A DNA stretch of 51,957 nucleotides from Halobacteriovoraceae bacterium (GTDB lineage Bacteria > Bdellovibrionota > Bacteriovoracia > Bacteriovoracales > Bacteriovoracaceae): the NCBI GenBank assembly GCA_002718735.1, contig PBFR01000034.1, positions 1 to 51,957 on the forward strand, given 5' to 3'. The stretch's first letter is position 1; the number at the start of each line of letters is the position of its first letter. Positions 9,243 to 18,132 of this stretch are shown here, one piece after another. Both the position numbers and the translations under genes were made by a program. The notes under the pieces were generated by a model. That model did not search any database. It saw only the letters and a list, made by a program, of their open reading frames with translations, and was not told where the DNA came from.

Positions 9243-9946
9243 TTATCCAGAACCACATTTGCTGTTGAGCGCATCAACAGCATTTTTTTTGCCGTGTGAT
9301 AGGCGATCAGAAGGTTTAAGAACACGCTGTGCCTGTGGTTGATATAGATTAGATCATATTTCAATTTTTCTTTTGCGGGAGCATCATAGCCACAAGCAAT
9401 TTGTGCGAGACCGGTGATACCTGGCTCAACATCATGCCTTCTTTCATAATTCTCTATCTCTCTTTCAAACACAAAAGTAAATTCAGGACGCTCAGGTCTA
9501 GGCCCGATGAATACCATCTCGCCTTTTAAAACGTTGATTAGTTGAGGCAGTTCATCAAGGTGAGATTTTCTAAGCAACTTTCCAAGCGGGGTAATTCTAG
9601 GATCCCCTTCCCAACTAAGTGTGTGTCCTGTGGATTCTTCAGCATTAACGACCATGGTTCTAAATTTCAGCACTTCAAACAAGTTCCCATTCTTACCTAC
9701 ACGAGTTTGCCTATATAACAGCGGCCCAGGCATAAATGCTTTAATTGCAAAAGCGACGGCCAGCATGAACGGAGAAAACAGAACTAAAAGAATAACAGCA
9801 CAGATTCGATCAACTAGATGTAGCTCCCCGCCTCCCACTGCAAACTCATCAAAGTACCACTTAAGACCTGGATCGATCCACCTCGCATCGACATCACTTT
9901 CTATATTAAGTGCACTTGGGTTTCCTTGAATTGTTGAAGTCTTCAT
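9239..9946 (-). CDS. undecaprenyl-phosphate sugar-1-phosphate transferase (WbaP/ExoY type)
   Basis: This membrane enzyme starts polysaccharide repeat synthesis by moving a sugar phosphate to undecaprenyl phosphate. At 235 aa it is the short form: one hydrophobic segment near residues 45-65 and the catalytic domain without the N-terminal membrane bundle of WbaP. Family motifs are KFRTM, RKSHLDELPQL and GEMVFIGPRPERPEF, and a final GITGLAQI block. An AAGGAG ribosome site precedes the ATG. It marks the left end of the polysaccharide locus, although it is separated from the other genes by the 1001-aa ART-like gene. Confidence 0.9.
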   Translation of the reverse strand: MKTSTIQGNPSALNIESDVDARWIDPGLKWYFDEFAVGGGELHLVDRICAVILLVLFSPFMLAVAFAIKAFMPGPLLYRQTRVGKNGNLFEVLKFRTMVVNAEESTGHTLSWEGDPRITPLGKLLRKSHLDELPQLINVLKGEMVFIGPRPERPEFTFVFEREIENYERRHDVEPGITGLAQIACGYDAPAKEKLKYDLIYINHRHSVFLNLLIAYHTAKKMLLMRSTANVVLDN

Positions 9947-9969
9947 TGCCTAGTCTCCTTGATAGGCAA
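9946..9969 (-). promoter_or_regulatory. inverted repeat holding the ribosome site of the sugar transferase gene
   Basis: The 7-bp arms TTGCCTA (9946-9952) and TAGGCAA (9963-9969) enclose a 10-nt loop that contains the AAGGAG ribosome site of the minus-strand gene. The start codon lies at the edge of the stem. In mRNA this could form a hairpin presenting or masking the site. It may be coincidence. Confidence 0.3.
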
Positions 9970-10234
9970 CAGTTTTAGCTCATGAGTAAAATAGTGAACA
10001 GGGCCATAAATTAAACGTTGGGTTGACACAGAGAAGCAGTTCTTTATTTTAAATTAGAATAACTTTCACATCTACATGAACAAGCATATGTGCTCAAAAA
10101 CGTGGTGACCTAATTATTAAAACTAAAAAATTATTAAGCATATCTCAAATTATTGGCACTGCCTAAAGACTGGACACTGATCACACTTTACTACGAAGCT
10201 AGGCTCCTAACCCACTGTTTTAATTAGGTTCACT
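9970..10234. other. intergenic region between sugar transferase and ART-like gene
   Basis: This is part of a 336-bp gap (9947-10282). I see no gene in it. It has a 9-bp direct repeat AATTATTAA at 10112-10120 and 10129-10137, and the right end carries the sigma-54-like promoter of the downstream gene. No convincing terminator or RNA structure was found. Confidence 0.4.
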
Positions 10235-10251
10235 TTGGCACCTGAATTGCT
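10235..10251 (+). promoter_or_regulatory. putative sigma-54 (-24/-12) promoter, near-consensus
   Basis: TTGGCACCTGAATTGCT matches the known sigma-54 consensus TTGGCAC-N5-TTGCW at all fixed positions, with GG at 10237-10238, GC at 10249-10250 and exactly 10 nt between them. The predicted start near 10262 is 21 nt before the ATG at 10283. This is the best match of the three such sites in the window. Confidence 0.75.
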
Positions 10252-10282
10252 CCAATATAGTTATGGTCAGGACTAAACTTAT

Positions 10283-13200
10283 ATGAATAGAATTGTTTCA
10301 AAAACGAATGCAATTGCCTTTGCGGCAACTCTTCTCTTTGCTTTTTCAGCAAGAGCTGACCTTAATTTGTTTGACCTCATAAGAGACGGAAAGCATCAGT
10401 ACAGCATAAATTATTATTGTAAGAGTTTTTTCAGTAAGGAGGAAAATAGAAAAAAATTGCATTCTCAAGCTTTCCAAGATGAAATTCAATCCCTCGAAGA
10501 GCTTGGCTTTGATCCTTACTACTTTCACTATACCAGGAGTCAAACAAAGGAAAAGCTTAAAACGTTTTCCATAATCGACGATGAAAGCATAAACCAAGAA
10601 AGCGGGTTTAAAGATATCCTTAAACATCAGATGACTTACTATGACGCCCTCTCAAATGCAGCTGGTACTGGTTATTATATCTCTGCAAATCCCTTTAGTT
10701 CTGCAAATTATGGAAACGAACAAATTTTATTAACAGTCAAACAAACCGCAAGGGTCTATGATACAACAGACAAAACGAAGAGAAAGATCTACGATTCAGA
10801 GATGAGCAGATTGTGGACAGTAACAAGTCTTAATGGGTGCCCTGCTAAACTAATAATGTCCCTCTTGATGGATGAAAACGGAGTTGACCTTTGGTATTAT
10901 AATAAGAACTACCAGTGGTTTTCTGTTTTCAATGAAGACATATTTGAAGATAGCTCAATATTAAAGATTGGGTCAGAGTACAGGAGCTTAATTACAAAAA
11001 AAATGGCCGAAGAAGGAAAGTTAGCACCCCTATTTGATAGCGTATTAGAATTTGGTGCTAACGATTATTCTATCTTCCTATCGGAATTAACCCCTTACTT
11101 GGAGGGGCACTCAGGTAGTATTGTCGATGAAGCTTTAAAAATTATTCCTTTCAAAGGCAATGAACTAAAGTTTAGCAATATGTTAAAACTGATGGACAAC
11201 CAAGCATTCCATGAAGATCTTTTAACTCTAAAGACACTAGACCCAAACTTCAATGATCACTTGTTAAATGTAAGTTTAGAAAATTCAAGCCAAGAGTTCA
11301 AACAAACTTACTTGGACCTATTGCTGTCAGGAAAGAAAGCTGGGGACAATGACATTCTACTTAAAAACCTAAGATTGTTATTAAGGTGGGAAGAGATAAA
11401 TACAGGTGACTTCGTTAGCATCGCAAAAAGTAATTTTGACAGCTCTTATACGAAGGTATTCACAGAGTTCGACCAAGATTATTATCCTAAGGATTTGAGT
11501 GCTGTTTTAATACTTGAAGGTCTTAAAAGACCAGATTCTAGAGCTAAATTGATTTCACTAGGAAGCAGGTTAATCAAACATATTATGATAAATGTGGAAC
11601 CATCAAAGATTCCAGCATATTTCAGTTTAATTGAGAAGGACTACGACCTTATTTATTTCTTCAATCATATAAAGAGGAATGCAGATTACTACAAAAGCTA
11701 CAAGCATTGGAATCAATTTATAACTTCAATGTTTCTTTACAGACCTGAACTTTTAAATATGGAAAATGCAAGAATCTTTTCTCCAATCCAAGCTTTACTC
11801 CCAGATCAACTAAAAAGAACTTTGGCTTTTCTGCTAAATAACAAAGATAGCCACGATGAAGTTTGGGAATATTATTATAACTTAACAAAGAATAACCTTC
11901 ATAATTTGGTAAATACACCAAAGCTTGCTCCTCTTCTAAGCTCAAATGAAAAGATAGAGCTATTCCATACAATTTTATCAAAGCATGGTCCTCGTTCTCA
12001 GCAGTACATTGACTTCCTAGCGAATGCGGATTTAATGGAACAAGAGTATGATCTTGTGATGGCCATGAAAGGTCTTTCAGAAGACCAAAGGTTATTTTAC
12101 ATTGAACGTTTTAAAGACAACCCTGCAACCTCAAAAAGATTTGCTAACATTCCAAACGAAGATTCAGTATGGAGCTTCTTTAATCCTAATGATAAAGCGT
12201 CTGAAGTGACTAGGGCAATTATAGACATATATGAATCAAAGCTGATTGCCAATGTCGACATATTTGAACAACATGCGGGAGCTGAGGCCTTAGCTATTCT
12301 ATCTACTCCGGACAGGATTTTAAGAAATCTAGACGTCTTGAACAATGGACACAAGGTCCACTATATTGTCGATGCTTTGGAGAGAGAATATGAACCTTTC
12401 ACCTATAAACAACTGTATGATTCAATTGAGTTCAACATTGCAACGGCCAGTAGTATAATGGAAGGTTTAATTAAAACCAACGTTGAAAGGTTTTCAGACT
12501 TTCATAAGCTTCTTTTAACTCGTCCTGAGATTCTAAGTAATTCGAGTCTTGAAACTTTTGATCGCTACCTTGATTATGTCATCAAAGGCAAGGTTGAAAT
12601 TTTAAATGAATTGAAACTGAGTCTCAAAAACCTAACACTTGACTTTTTAAAAGCTAAAACAACGATTTTAAAGTTTGGCAACCTTGACCAAGAAATCGCG
12701 GATTCAATAATTGCTAAAAACCTTCAGCTGAGCAAGCTTTCGCAGGCCCAGATAGACGACCTCCATAGAGCGTATGAATTGAACTATGAAACCAATCAAT
12801 ACATAAGAGGCCCTTTATGGGATAGATATATTTCCGAACACTCCAACAACTTGGATTCCGCTGTAAAGGCCTTGCCATTGGATCACTTAGAAATCGAGCA
12901 TTTGAGATCACTTATTAGTGACTACTTCGACACGGATGAGACTCACCTTCACTTGAAAGAAATTGTCGACTCCAAAGGAGACCAAGAAAACATTTATGCC
13001 CTAGCGGCAAAGCTAGGTGATGATCAACTCATGTCGCGCATTATCGAGTTTGTTTCACCTGAGTATCCTAATAACAAGGATTATATTCCTGCCTTTATGA
13101 CCTACTACTTGAAGCATGACAGGCCAGAATTCATGGAAGATCATATAATTCAAAAACTCTGTGAGAAGATAGATGGATATAAAGGCCTTAGGGAGTGGTA

Positions 13201-13288
13201 TAAGTCAGCAGTAGAAGATGACGAGGAGAACGCCCGCAAAGAAATTTGGATTGAAAAATGCGACGTCTCCTGGCCATACCTATGGTAA
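10283..13288 (+). CDS. secreted protein with ADP-ribosyltransferase-like N-terminal domain (1001 aa)
   Basis: Larger paralog of the 596-aa protein at 246. The signal peptide ends near A25 (ARA-D). The ART-like elements are FHYT (81-84), GTGYYISANPFSS (128-140) plus YG (143-144), VDLWYY (201-206) and FNEDI (216-220, E218). Similarity to the paralog runs through about residue 380 and resumes over the last 90 residues, ending in the same CDVSWPYLW. The extra length is a long Leu-rich, probably all-helical region. The only cysteines are 46, 186, 960 and 993, matching the paralog one for one. It sits between polysaccharide genes but on its own transcript from a near-consensus sigma-54 site. It is likely an exported effector-like protein; enzymatic activity and target are unproven. 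Confidence 0.6.
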   Translation: MNRIVSKTNAIAFAATLLFAFSARADLNLFDLIRDGKHQYSINYYCKSFFSKEENRKKLHSQAFQDEIQSLEELGFDPYYFHYTRSQTKEKLKTFSIIDDESINQESGFKDILKHQMTYYDALSNAAGTGYYISANPFSSANYGNEQILLTVKQTARVYDTTDKTKRKIYDSEMSRLWTVTSLNGCPAKLIMSLLMDENGVDLWYYNKNYQWFSVFNEDIFEDSSILKIGSEYRSLITKKMAEEGKLAPLFDSVLEFGANDYSIFLSELTPYLEGHSGSIVDEALKIIPFKGNELKFSNMLKLMDNQAFHEDLLTLKTLDPNFNDHLLNVSLENSSQEFKQTYLDLLLSGKKAGDNDILLKNLRLLLRWEEINTGDFVSIAKSNFDSSYTKVFTEFDQDYYPKDLSAVLILEGLKRPDSRAKLISLGSRLIKHIMINVEPSKIPAYFSLIEKDYDLIYFFNHIKRNADYYKSYKHWNQFITSMFLYRPELLNMENARIFSPIQALLPDQLKRTLAFLLNNKDSHDEVWEYYYNLTKNNLHNLVNTPKLAPLLSSNEKIELFHTILSKHGPRSQQYIDFLANADLMEQEYDLVMAMKGLSEDQRLFYIERFKDNPATSKRFANIPNEDSVWSFFNPNDKASEVTRAIIDIYESKLIANVDIFEQHAGAEALAILSTPDRILRNLDVLNNGHKVHYIVDALEREYEPFTYKQLYDSIEFNIATASSIMEGLIKTNVERFSDFHKLLLTRPEILSNSSLETFDRYLDYVIKGKVEILNELKLSLKNLTLDFLKAKTTILKFGNLDQEIADSIIAKNLQLSKLSQAQIDDLHRAYELNYETNQYIRGPLWDRYISEHSNNLDSAVKALPLDHLEIEHLRSLISDYFDTDETHLHLKEIVDSKGDQENIYALAAKLGDDQLMSRIIEFVSPEYPNNKDYIPAFMTYYLKHDRPEFMEDHIIQKLCEKIDGYKGLREWYKSAVEDDEENARKEIWIEKCDVSWPYLW

Positions 13289-13313
13289 ATTAATCTTTCT
13301 AAAGGTTATTTAA

Positions 13314-16300
13314 TCAACTTAATGATTTTGCATCATCTCTAAATGCCAGTCTGTATAATGTGCTTCGGTATTGCCTTCCAATTGCCTCTTCGGCCTCTAC
13401 ATTTGAACTCATCATCAAATTAACTCGCCACTCTAAAATTTTTAAAGAACATAGCATTTTAAGATTTGAGTCCCCAGAGATTATCTCTTCACCTCCATCC
13501 ACCTCAATAACTTGTGCATGCTCATCAAAGATCCTTAAAATTTCAGCACATTTTTTTGCTAATAGAATTCCTTCACTACCACCAGCAAACAAATAAGGTG
13601 ATTTTAAATTTGCCTCTTTGAGATTTTGTACAAACCCAAGTGCAATTTCATAGGATGATATTTGCTGAGTAGACCCCTTAGATAAAGGTCTTCCTAAAAG
13701 ACCATAAACGGGGTGACCATTAAATCTTCTAACTAGTCCCATATGAAGATAATCTCCATTAAATTCAGGAAATAAAATTATAGGTTTTTTATCTCCGTTG
13801 GGCCTAATATTTAAAATGCCATCGGTTTCAATGTGCGGTGGAACTTTTTCACGAGAACTTTTTTTATTTGCGTGATCTAGTTTACTTTTAGTTTTTGGGC
13901 TGGGTAGCCTCTTTCTATCGACTTTTAACGTTGGTGTTAGCGGAAAGGTATCCATAAAGATATAATGAGAAGGAATCATATATTGAGGTAATTTTCGCTT
14001 GGCAAAATCTCTTAAATCCATTTCTTTTGTATAGTCAGCAATTACGTATGCTACAAGCCTTTGATCTCCTGGACTATCTTCCCTTAATTGTACTACGACT
14101 TGCCTGACTCCTTCACACTCTTGCAATAATTCTGAAACTTCACCAAGCTCTACTCTATGCCCTCTAATTTTGACCTGAGAATCCTTTCTTCCAATATATT
14201 CTAGTAGACCTTCATGATTAAACCGGACCAAGTCCCCTGTTCTATACATCTTTCCATCTCCTAAGAATGGATCATTTAAAAAGAATTTATCTGTTAAATT
14301 CTTGTTTCTGCAAAAACCAATCGATACACCAGCTCCTCCAATGTAAAGTTCACCGATTGCCCCCATAGGCACCGGGTTTTGTTCCTTATTTAGAATATAA
14401 AAGCTCGTATTTTCAATTGGTGTACCTAGCGGAAACGGTCCATTTACATTGGTTACTTGATAGGCCGTACACCAAACCGTGGTCTCTGTTGGGCCATACA
14501 TGTTCCATACTGAACCACAATAAGGAACTAATTTCTTTGCAAGGTCTTGAGGAAACGGTTCTGCGCCACAAAGTGCAACGATTCTCCTATTAAGGGTTAG
14601 ACCAGCATTAAGTAGAAGCCTCCATGTAGCAGGTGTTGCCTGAATGAAGTTCACATCATGTTTTTCACAAATATTCTTTAGTGCCCTCCCATCTATACTG
14701 TCTTCCTTAGTTGAAAGAACGATAGAAGCACCTACAAGAAGTGGTAAGAATATTTCTAGAGTCGAAATATCAAAACATATTGTTGTATGGGCGAGCACTA
14801 TATCATCCTCTTTCATACCAGGAGCTTTTTCCATCGAGTTCAGAAAATTTTTAACATTTGAATACGTTGCCTGAACCCCCTTAGGCCGCCCGGTACTTCC
14901 AGAGGTAAATATCACATACATGACAGCACTAACCGCTTTTTTAGGATCTTCAAGAGTAATTTCTGAATCAATGTTGAAGGTATTTATTTTCTTACAACCT
15001 GAAGAAGATACTTTTTTTTCGCCAAATTCATCACAGACAACAGCGACACAGTCAGTTTCAGAAATCATATATTTTAGACGCTCAACGGGAAAATATGGGT
15101 CAAGCGGGACATATGCCACATTAGCTAACATTGCTCCTAGCATAGCTGCAATCATGTCAGGGGATCGTTTCATGCAAATACCAATAAATTCGCCAGGCAC
15201 GACACTATTGGCCTCCATACTCGCAGCAAAACACTTTGCACGACGAAACAGCTCATCATAACTGATGAGCTGATCCTTGAAATATATTGCAGTTTTATCG
15301 CCATACTCTAACCCTACCTGCAAAAGACTTTCAACAAGGTCCTCTTCAGGAGATTCAAAGACATAATCATTATTGACTTCGGATAGAACTCTCTCATGAG
15401 AAGTGGAGCGAAAATCATCCCACTTTTCACTTTTGTCCAATGCTACGAAGCGTAGAGCATCAAGATAGTACTGCCCCATTAGCTTTACAGTTTTAGGTGC
15501 AAAAAGATCAGTCCGATACTCCATAATAAGTTTAACGTCCTCATTACCAGGAAGGACATAGCAGTCAAAATCAGTATATAGAGAACCGCGATCGATATAT
15601 AGGATTTCGTAATTTGAATCACCGAACAAAGAGAATTCAGTTTGGAAGTCTTGAAATGAAAAATGTGTTTGATAAAGTGGACTACGAGAGTTATCCCTCT
15701 TTATTGTACCTAATGCTAACATCTCTGAGTGGGGAATTTCTTGATTGTCCAAAGTGTTGGCAAAATCAAATTGTAGTTTCTTAAAAAAGCTTTCGAGATC
15801 CTTTTGTGCTTCACTTATGACGGGAACAGCATTGGCAAAACAACCTATTGATGAATATAACTCTTTAAAAGGTCTCCCCATAACGGGAACTCCTACAACG
15901 ACCTCCTCTTGTCCTGAGTAATCCATTAATACTTTTTTATAAGTTCCAAGAAAAACTGTAAAGAGGCTAACTCCCAGTCTCTTTGACTTCCTCTTTAACC
16001 CTTCAAGAAGCTCCTTATCGACCATAAATCTTTCAACCGCCCCATCATACTTAATTGACGGTGGCCTAGGGTAATCGGTGGGTACCTCCAGAACTGGAAG
16101 ACCTTTTTGAAGTTTATTTTTCCAAAACTCCCTATCTTCAATAAATTGTTTGGAATCTAAATATTCATTTTGCCATAAACAAAAATCTGTAAAGCGATAC
16201 TCTTCTGGCACAAGTTCAATCCCTTCGTACGCTTTACTTAAAGAGTCAACGAAAACTTCAAAACTATATCCATCAAAAAATGCATGGTGGAACACCAACA

Positions 16301-16940
16301 ATAGAATATGATCCTCGTCATTGAGTTTATACAACTTCACTGCCATAACGGGTGGTTTAGAAGTATCAAGTTTTTCCCTACAAACCAACTCCATGTCTTT
16401 ATATGCAGCTTCCAGAGATCTTGGCTCATGGTATTGAATAAAGAGATTTCGCTTCACTTCATCCATACTTCTTAACACTTGAGTAGGACCTTTCTCAATT
16501 GTTGTTCTTAATGCCGGATGATTTTCTATTACCCTCAAGAAGGCTTCGTGAAGTTTTGTAGGCTCTATTTTTGCATTAATCCTAATCCCATATGGAAGAT
16601 TGTGCATATTTGTGCCTGGATTAACCTCTTCCAAATACCATGCTTGCTTTTGGTGAGTACCCAACGGTGCTCTCTTCGTAATTTGCCCTTTATTTAACTC
16701 ATGTGTGGGCAAATCACTTTTAAACCTTTCATTTAATAATAATGTAAAATCTGATAATACTGGTCTTTGGAGGAGATCCTTCAAGCTAAGACTAATCCCG
16801 GTTTGTTTCTTAATTTCATAGCAGACCTCCACTCCTAACAGGGAATGACCACCTATTGTGAAAAAGTTTGCATTATCGGGTACGCCATTTATGTTCAGTG
16901 CCTTTTCCCATACTTCTCTTACAATTTGAATATTTTCCAC
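13314..16940 (-). CDS. single-module non-ribosomal peptide synthetase, order T-C-A-TE-like
   Basis: Domains in order: carrier domain (1-72, GGHSLL with Ser33 as phosphopantetheine site), condensation domain (about 90-510, HHAFFDG at 218-224), adenylation domain (about 540-1012, FTSGSTGRPKG at 678-688, YGPTET at 815-820, final K1006), then a short thioesterase-like domain (about 1040-1208, GGSEG at 1120-1124). There is no carrier domain between A and TE. Reading the pocket by hand (D724, I725, L728, Q767, L790, G792, M814, V822, W823, K1006) gives DILQLGMVWK, close to the glycine signature. The TE-like domain has S1122 and a possible D1148 but no His after the Ser beyond H1141. It follows the Wza-like gene by 9 nt with AAGGAG. 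The product, and any link to the polysaccharide, is unknown. Confidence 0.9.
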   Translation of the reverse strand: MENIQIVREVWEKALNINGVPDNANFFTIGGHSLLGVEVCYEIKKQTGISLSLKDLLQRPVLSDFTLLLNERFKSDLPTHELNKGQITKRAPLGTHQKQAWYLEEVNPGTNMHNLPYGIRINAKIEPTKLHEAFLRVIENHPALRTTIEKGPTQVLRSMDEVKRNLFIQYHEPRSLEAAYKDMELVCREKLDTSKPPVMAVKLYKLNDEDHILLLVFHHAFFDGYSFEVFVDSLSKAYEGIELVPEEYRFTDFCLWQNEYLDSKQFIEDREFWKNKLQKGLPVLEVPTDYPRPPSIKYDGAVERFMVDKELLEGLKRKSKRLGVSLFTVFLGTYKKVLMDYSGQEEVVVGVPVMGRPFKELYSSIGCFANAVPVISEAQKDLESFFKKLQFDFANTLDNQEIPHSEMLALGTIKRDNSRSPLYQTHFSFQDFQTEFSLFGDSNYEILYIDRGSLYTDFDCYVLPGNEDVKLIMEYRTDLFAPKTVKLMGQYYLDALRFVALDKSEKWDDFRSTSHERVLSEVNNDYVFESPEEDLVESLLQVGLEYGDKTAIYFKDQLISYDELFRRAKCFAASMEANSVVPGEFIGICMKRSPDMIAAMLGAMLANVAYVPLDPYFPVERLKYMISETDCVAVVCDEFGEKKVSSSGCKKINTFNIDSEITLEDPKKAVSAVMYVIFTSGSTGRPKGVQATYSNVKNFLNSMEKAPGMKEDDIVLAHTTICFDISTLEIFLPLLVGASIVLSTKEDSIDGRALKNICEKHDVNFIQATPATWRLLLNAGLTLNRRIVALCGAEPFPQDLAKKLVPYCGSVWNMYGPTETTVWCTAYQVTNVNGPFPLGTPIENTSFYILNKEQNPVPMGAIGELYIGGAGVSIGFCRNKNLTDKFFLNDPFLGDGKMYRTGDLVRFNHEGLLEYIGRKDSQVKIRGHRVELGEVSELLQECEGVRQVVVQLREDSPGDQRLVAYVIADYTKEMDLRDFAKRKLPQYMIPSHYIFMDTFPLTPTLKVDRKRLPSPKTKSKLDHANKKSSREKVPPHIETDGILNIRPNGDKKPIILFPEFNGDYLHMGLVRRFNGHPVYGLLGRPLSKGSTQQISSYEIALGFVQNLKEANLKSPYLFAGGSEGILLAKKCAEILRIFDEHAQVIEVDGGEEIISGDSNLKMLCSLKILEWRVNLMMSSNVEAEEAIGRQYRSTLYRLAFRDDAKSLS

Positions 16941-16949
16941 AAGTACTCC

Positions 16950-17951
16950 TTACAAAAGAATCAATAGTGCAATTGAGGTAACGATGGACGCAATTTGCCC
17001 AAGTCTTAAAAAGATTAAATCCGCAGTCGTAGTTTTTGAGGACTGTAGCAAGATAATATCGTTTGGAGCTATAGCAGGTATGGTATCCATCTCATTCAGG
17101 TCAAATTTAATTTTTCTTAAACCTTTATCTGTCGTTCTAATGACATAAGATTCACTGTAATCTAGGTTGTCTATGGCCCCTCCACTTTTACCAAGGTAAT
17201 AGAACAAGTGCGCCCTATCCTGAAACAATGTTTTCCCTGGACTTCTTACACCACCCAAGACAGTTACTATAGGAAGGGTGCTTGTCATCTCGCTTTCATC
17301 AAGCTCGGTAATAAAAACCTTATCCCCTCCAGTCCAAGTGAAGACATTAGAATATTTACTATCCTGGTAATACTGATTTAGGCTTACTGAATAGTTTACA
17401 CCCTGTTGTTTTATAGATGCTTTATAAAACTTTTTTTCCAAGTCTCCTCTCAACCCACCTGCCTTGTCGATTAGTTTGTCAATTCCCTCCTTCCGGGACA
17501 AGTAATAGCGGCCAGAGTCTTTGACGAATCCCCTAACCTCCACAAGGTAGTCTTTTCTTAGAAGTTTGAATTGGACATTCTCCACTCCTCGTTGGAAAAA
17601 TTTTGAATACCTTTTTAAGACTTCATCCCTTACCTGCTTAAAGGTTAAACCTTCAGCTTGTACTACAACATTGTATGGTAGGCGAAGTTTTCCATTAAAG
17701 TCGACTCTAAACCTTCCTTTTAATTTTTCATCTGAAGGGTGATTTAAATAAAACAGAAAACCTGGTGAAACTTTATCCCTTAAGTTTTTGTGTTGAGGCA
17801 CGTTTTTAAAATCAGTCACAAGTTTGCCGTTCTGTTTTTCAACAGGACTCTGTTCAAACTGATCATTATAAGTCTCATAGTTTGGAAGTTCATCTTTGCT
17901 GGCACAGGATACAAAAAGGGTTATTACTATCAAGCACACTAGAATTCTCAT
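16950..17951 (-). CDS. Wza-like polysaccharide export lipoprotein
   Basis: An outer-membrane polysaccharide export protein, 333 aa from the chosen start. The ATG at 17951 has GGAGG seven nt upstream and gives a clean lipoprotein signal peptide (lipobox FVSC); a start 33 nt further upstream is possible but would add residues in front of the signal. A Poly_export domain (FRVDFNGKLRLPYNVVVQ and following) is followed by SLBB-like segments (VEVRGFVKDSG, VTVLGGVRSPG). The C-terminus ends in a hydrophobic helix, as in Wza, which forms the pore. It is first in a two-gene unit with the NRPS and divergent from the flippase gene. Confidence 0.88.
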   Translation of the reverse strand: MRILVCLIVITLFVSCASKDELPNYETYNDQFEQSPVEKQNGKLVTDFKNVPQHKNLRDKVSPGFLFYLNHPSDEKLKGRFRVDFNGKLRLPYNVVVQAEGLTFKQVRDEVLKRYSKFFQRGVENVQFKLLRKDYLVEVRGFVKDSGRYYLSRKEGIDKLIDKAGGLRGDLEKKFYKASIKQQGVNYSVSLNQYYQDSKYSNVFTWTGGDKVFITELDESEMTSTLPIVTVLGGVRSPGKTLFQDRAHLFYYLGKSGGAIDNLDYSESYVIRTTDKGLRKIKFDLNEMDTIPAIAPNDIILLQSSKTTTADLIFLRLGQIASIVTSIALLILL

Positions 17952-18132
17952 CACAATCCTCCACAATAAGGCCAAAAAAGGCACAATAGAAAAGACCTTG
18001 TTGCACAGTGATCATAGAAATTCCATAGTGTGAAATAAAAATGTCAGGTTTATCCAACAGGCCCCTATGTAATTCAAAGGTAAAGAGTTTTATAAGAAGT
18101 CATAGAGAACATCGGTTTGCTGAGGTTAAATT

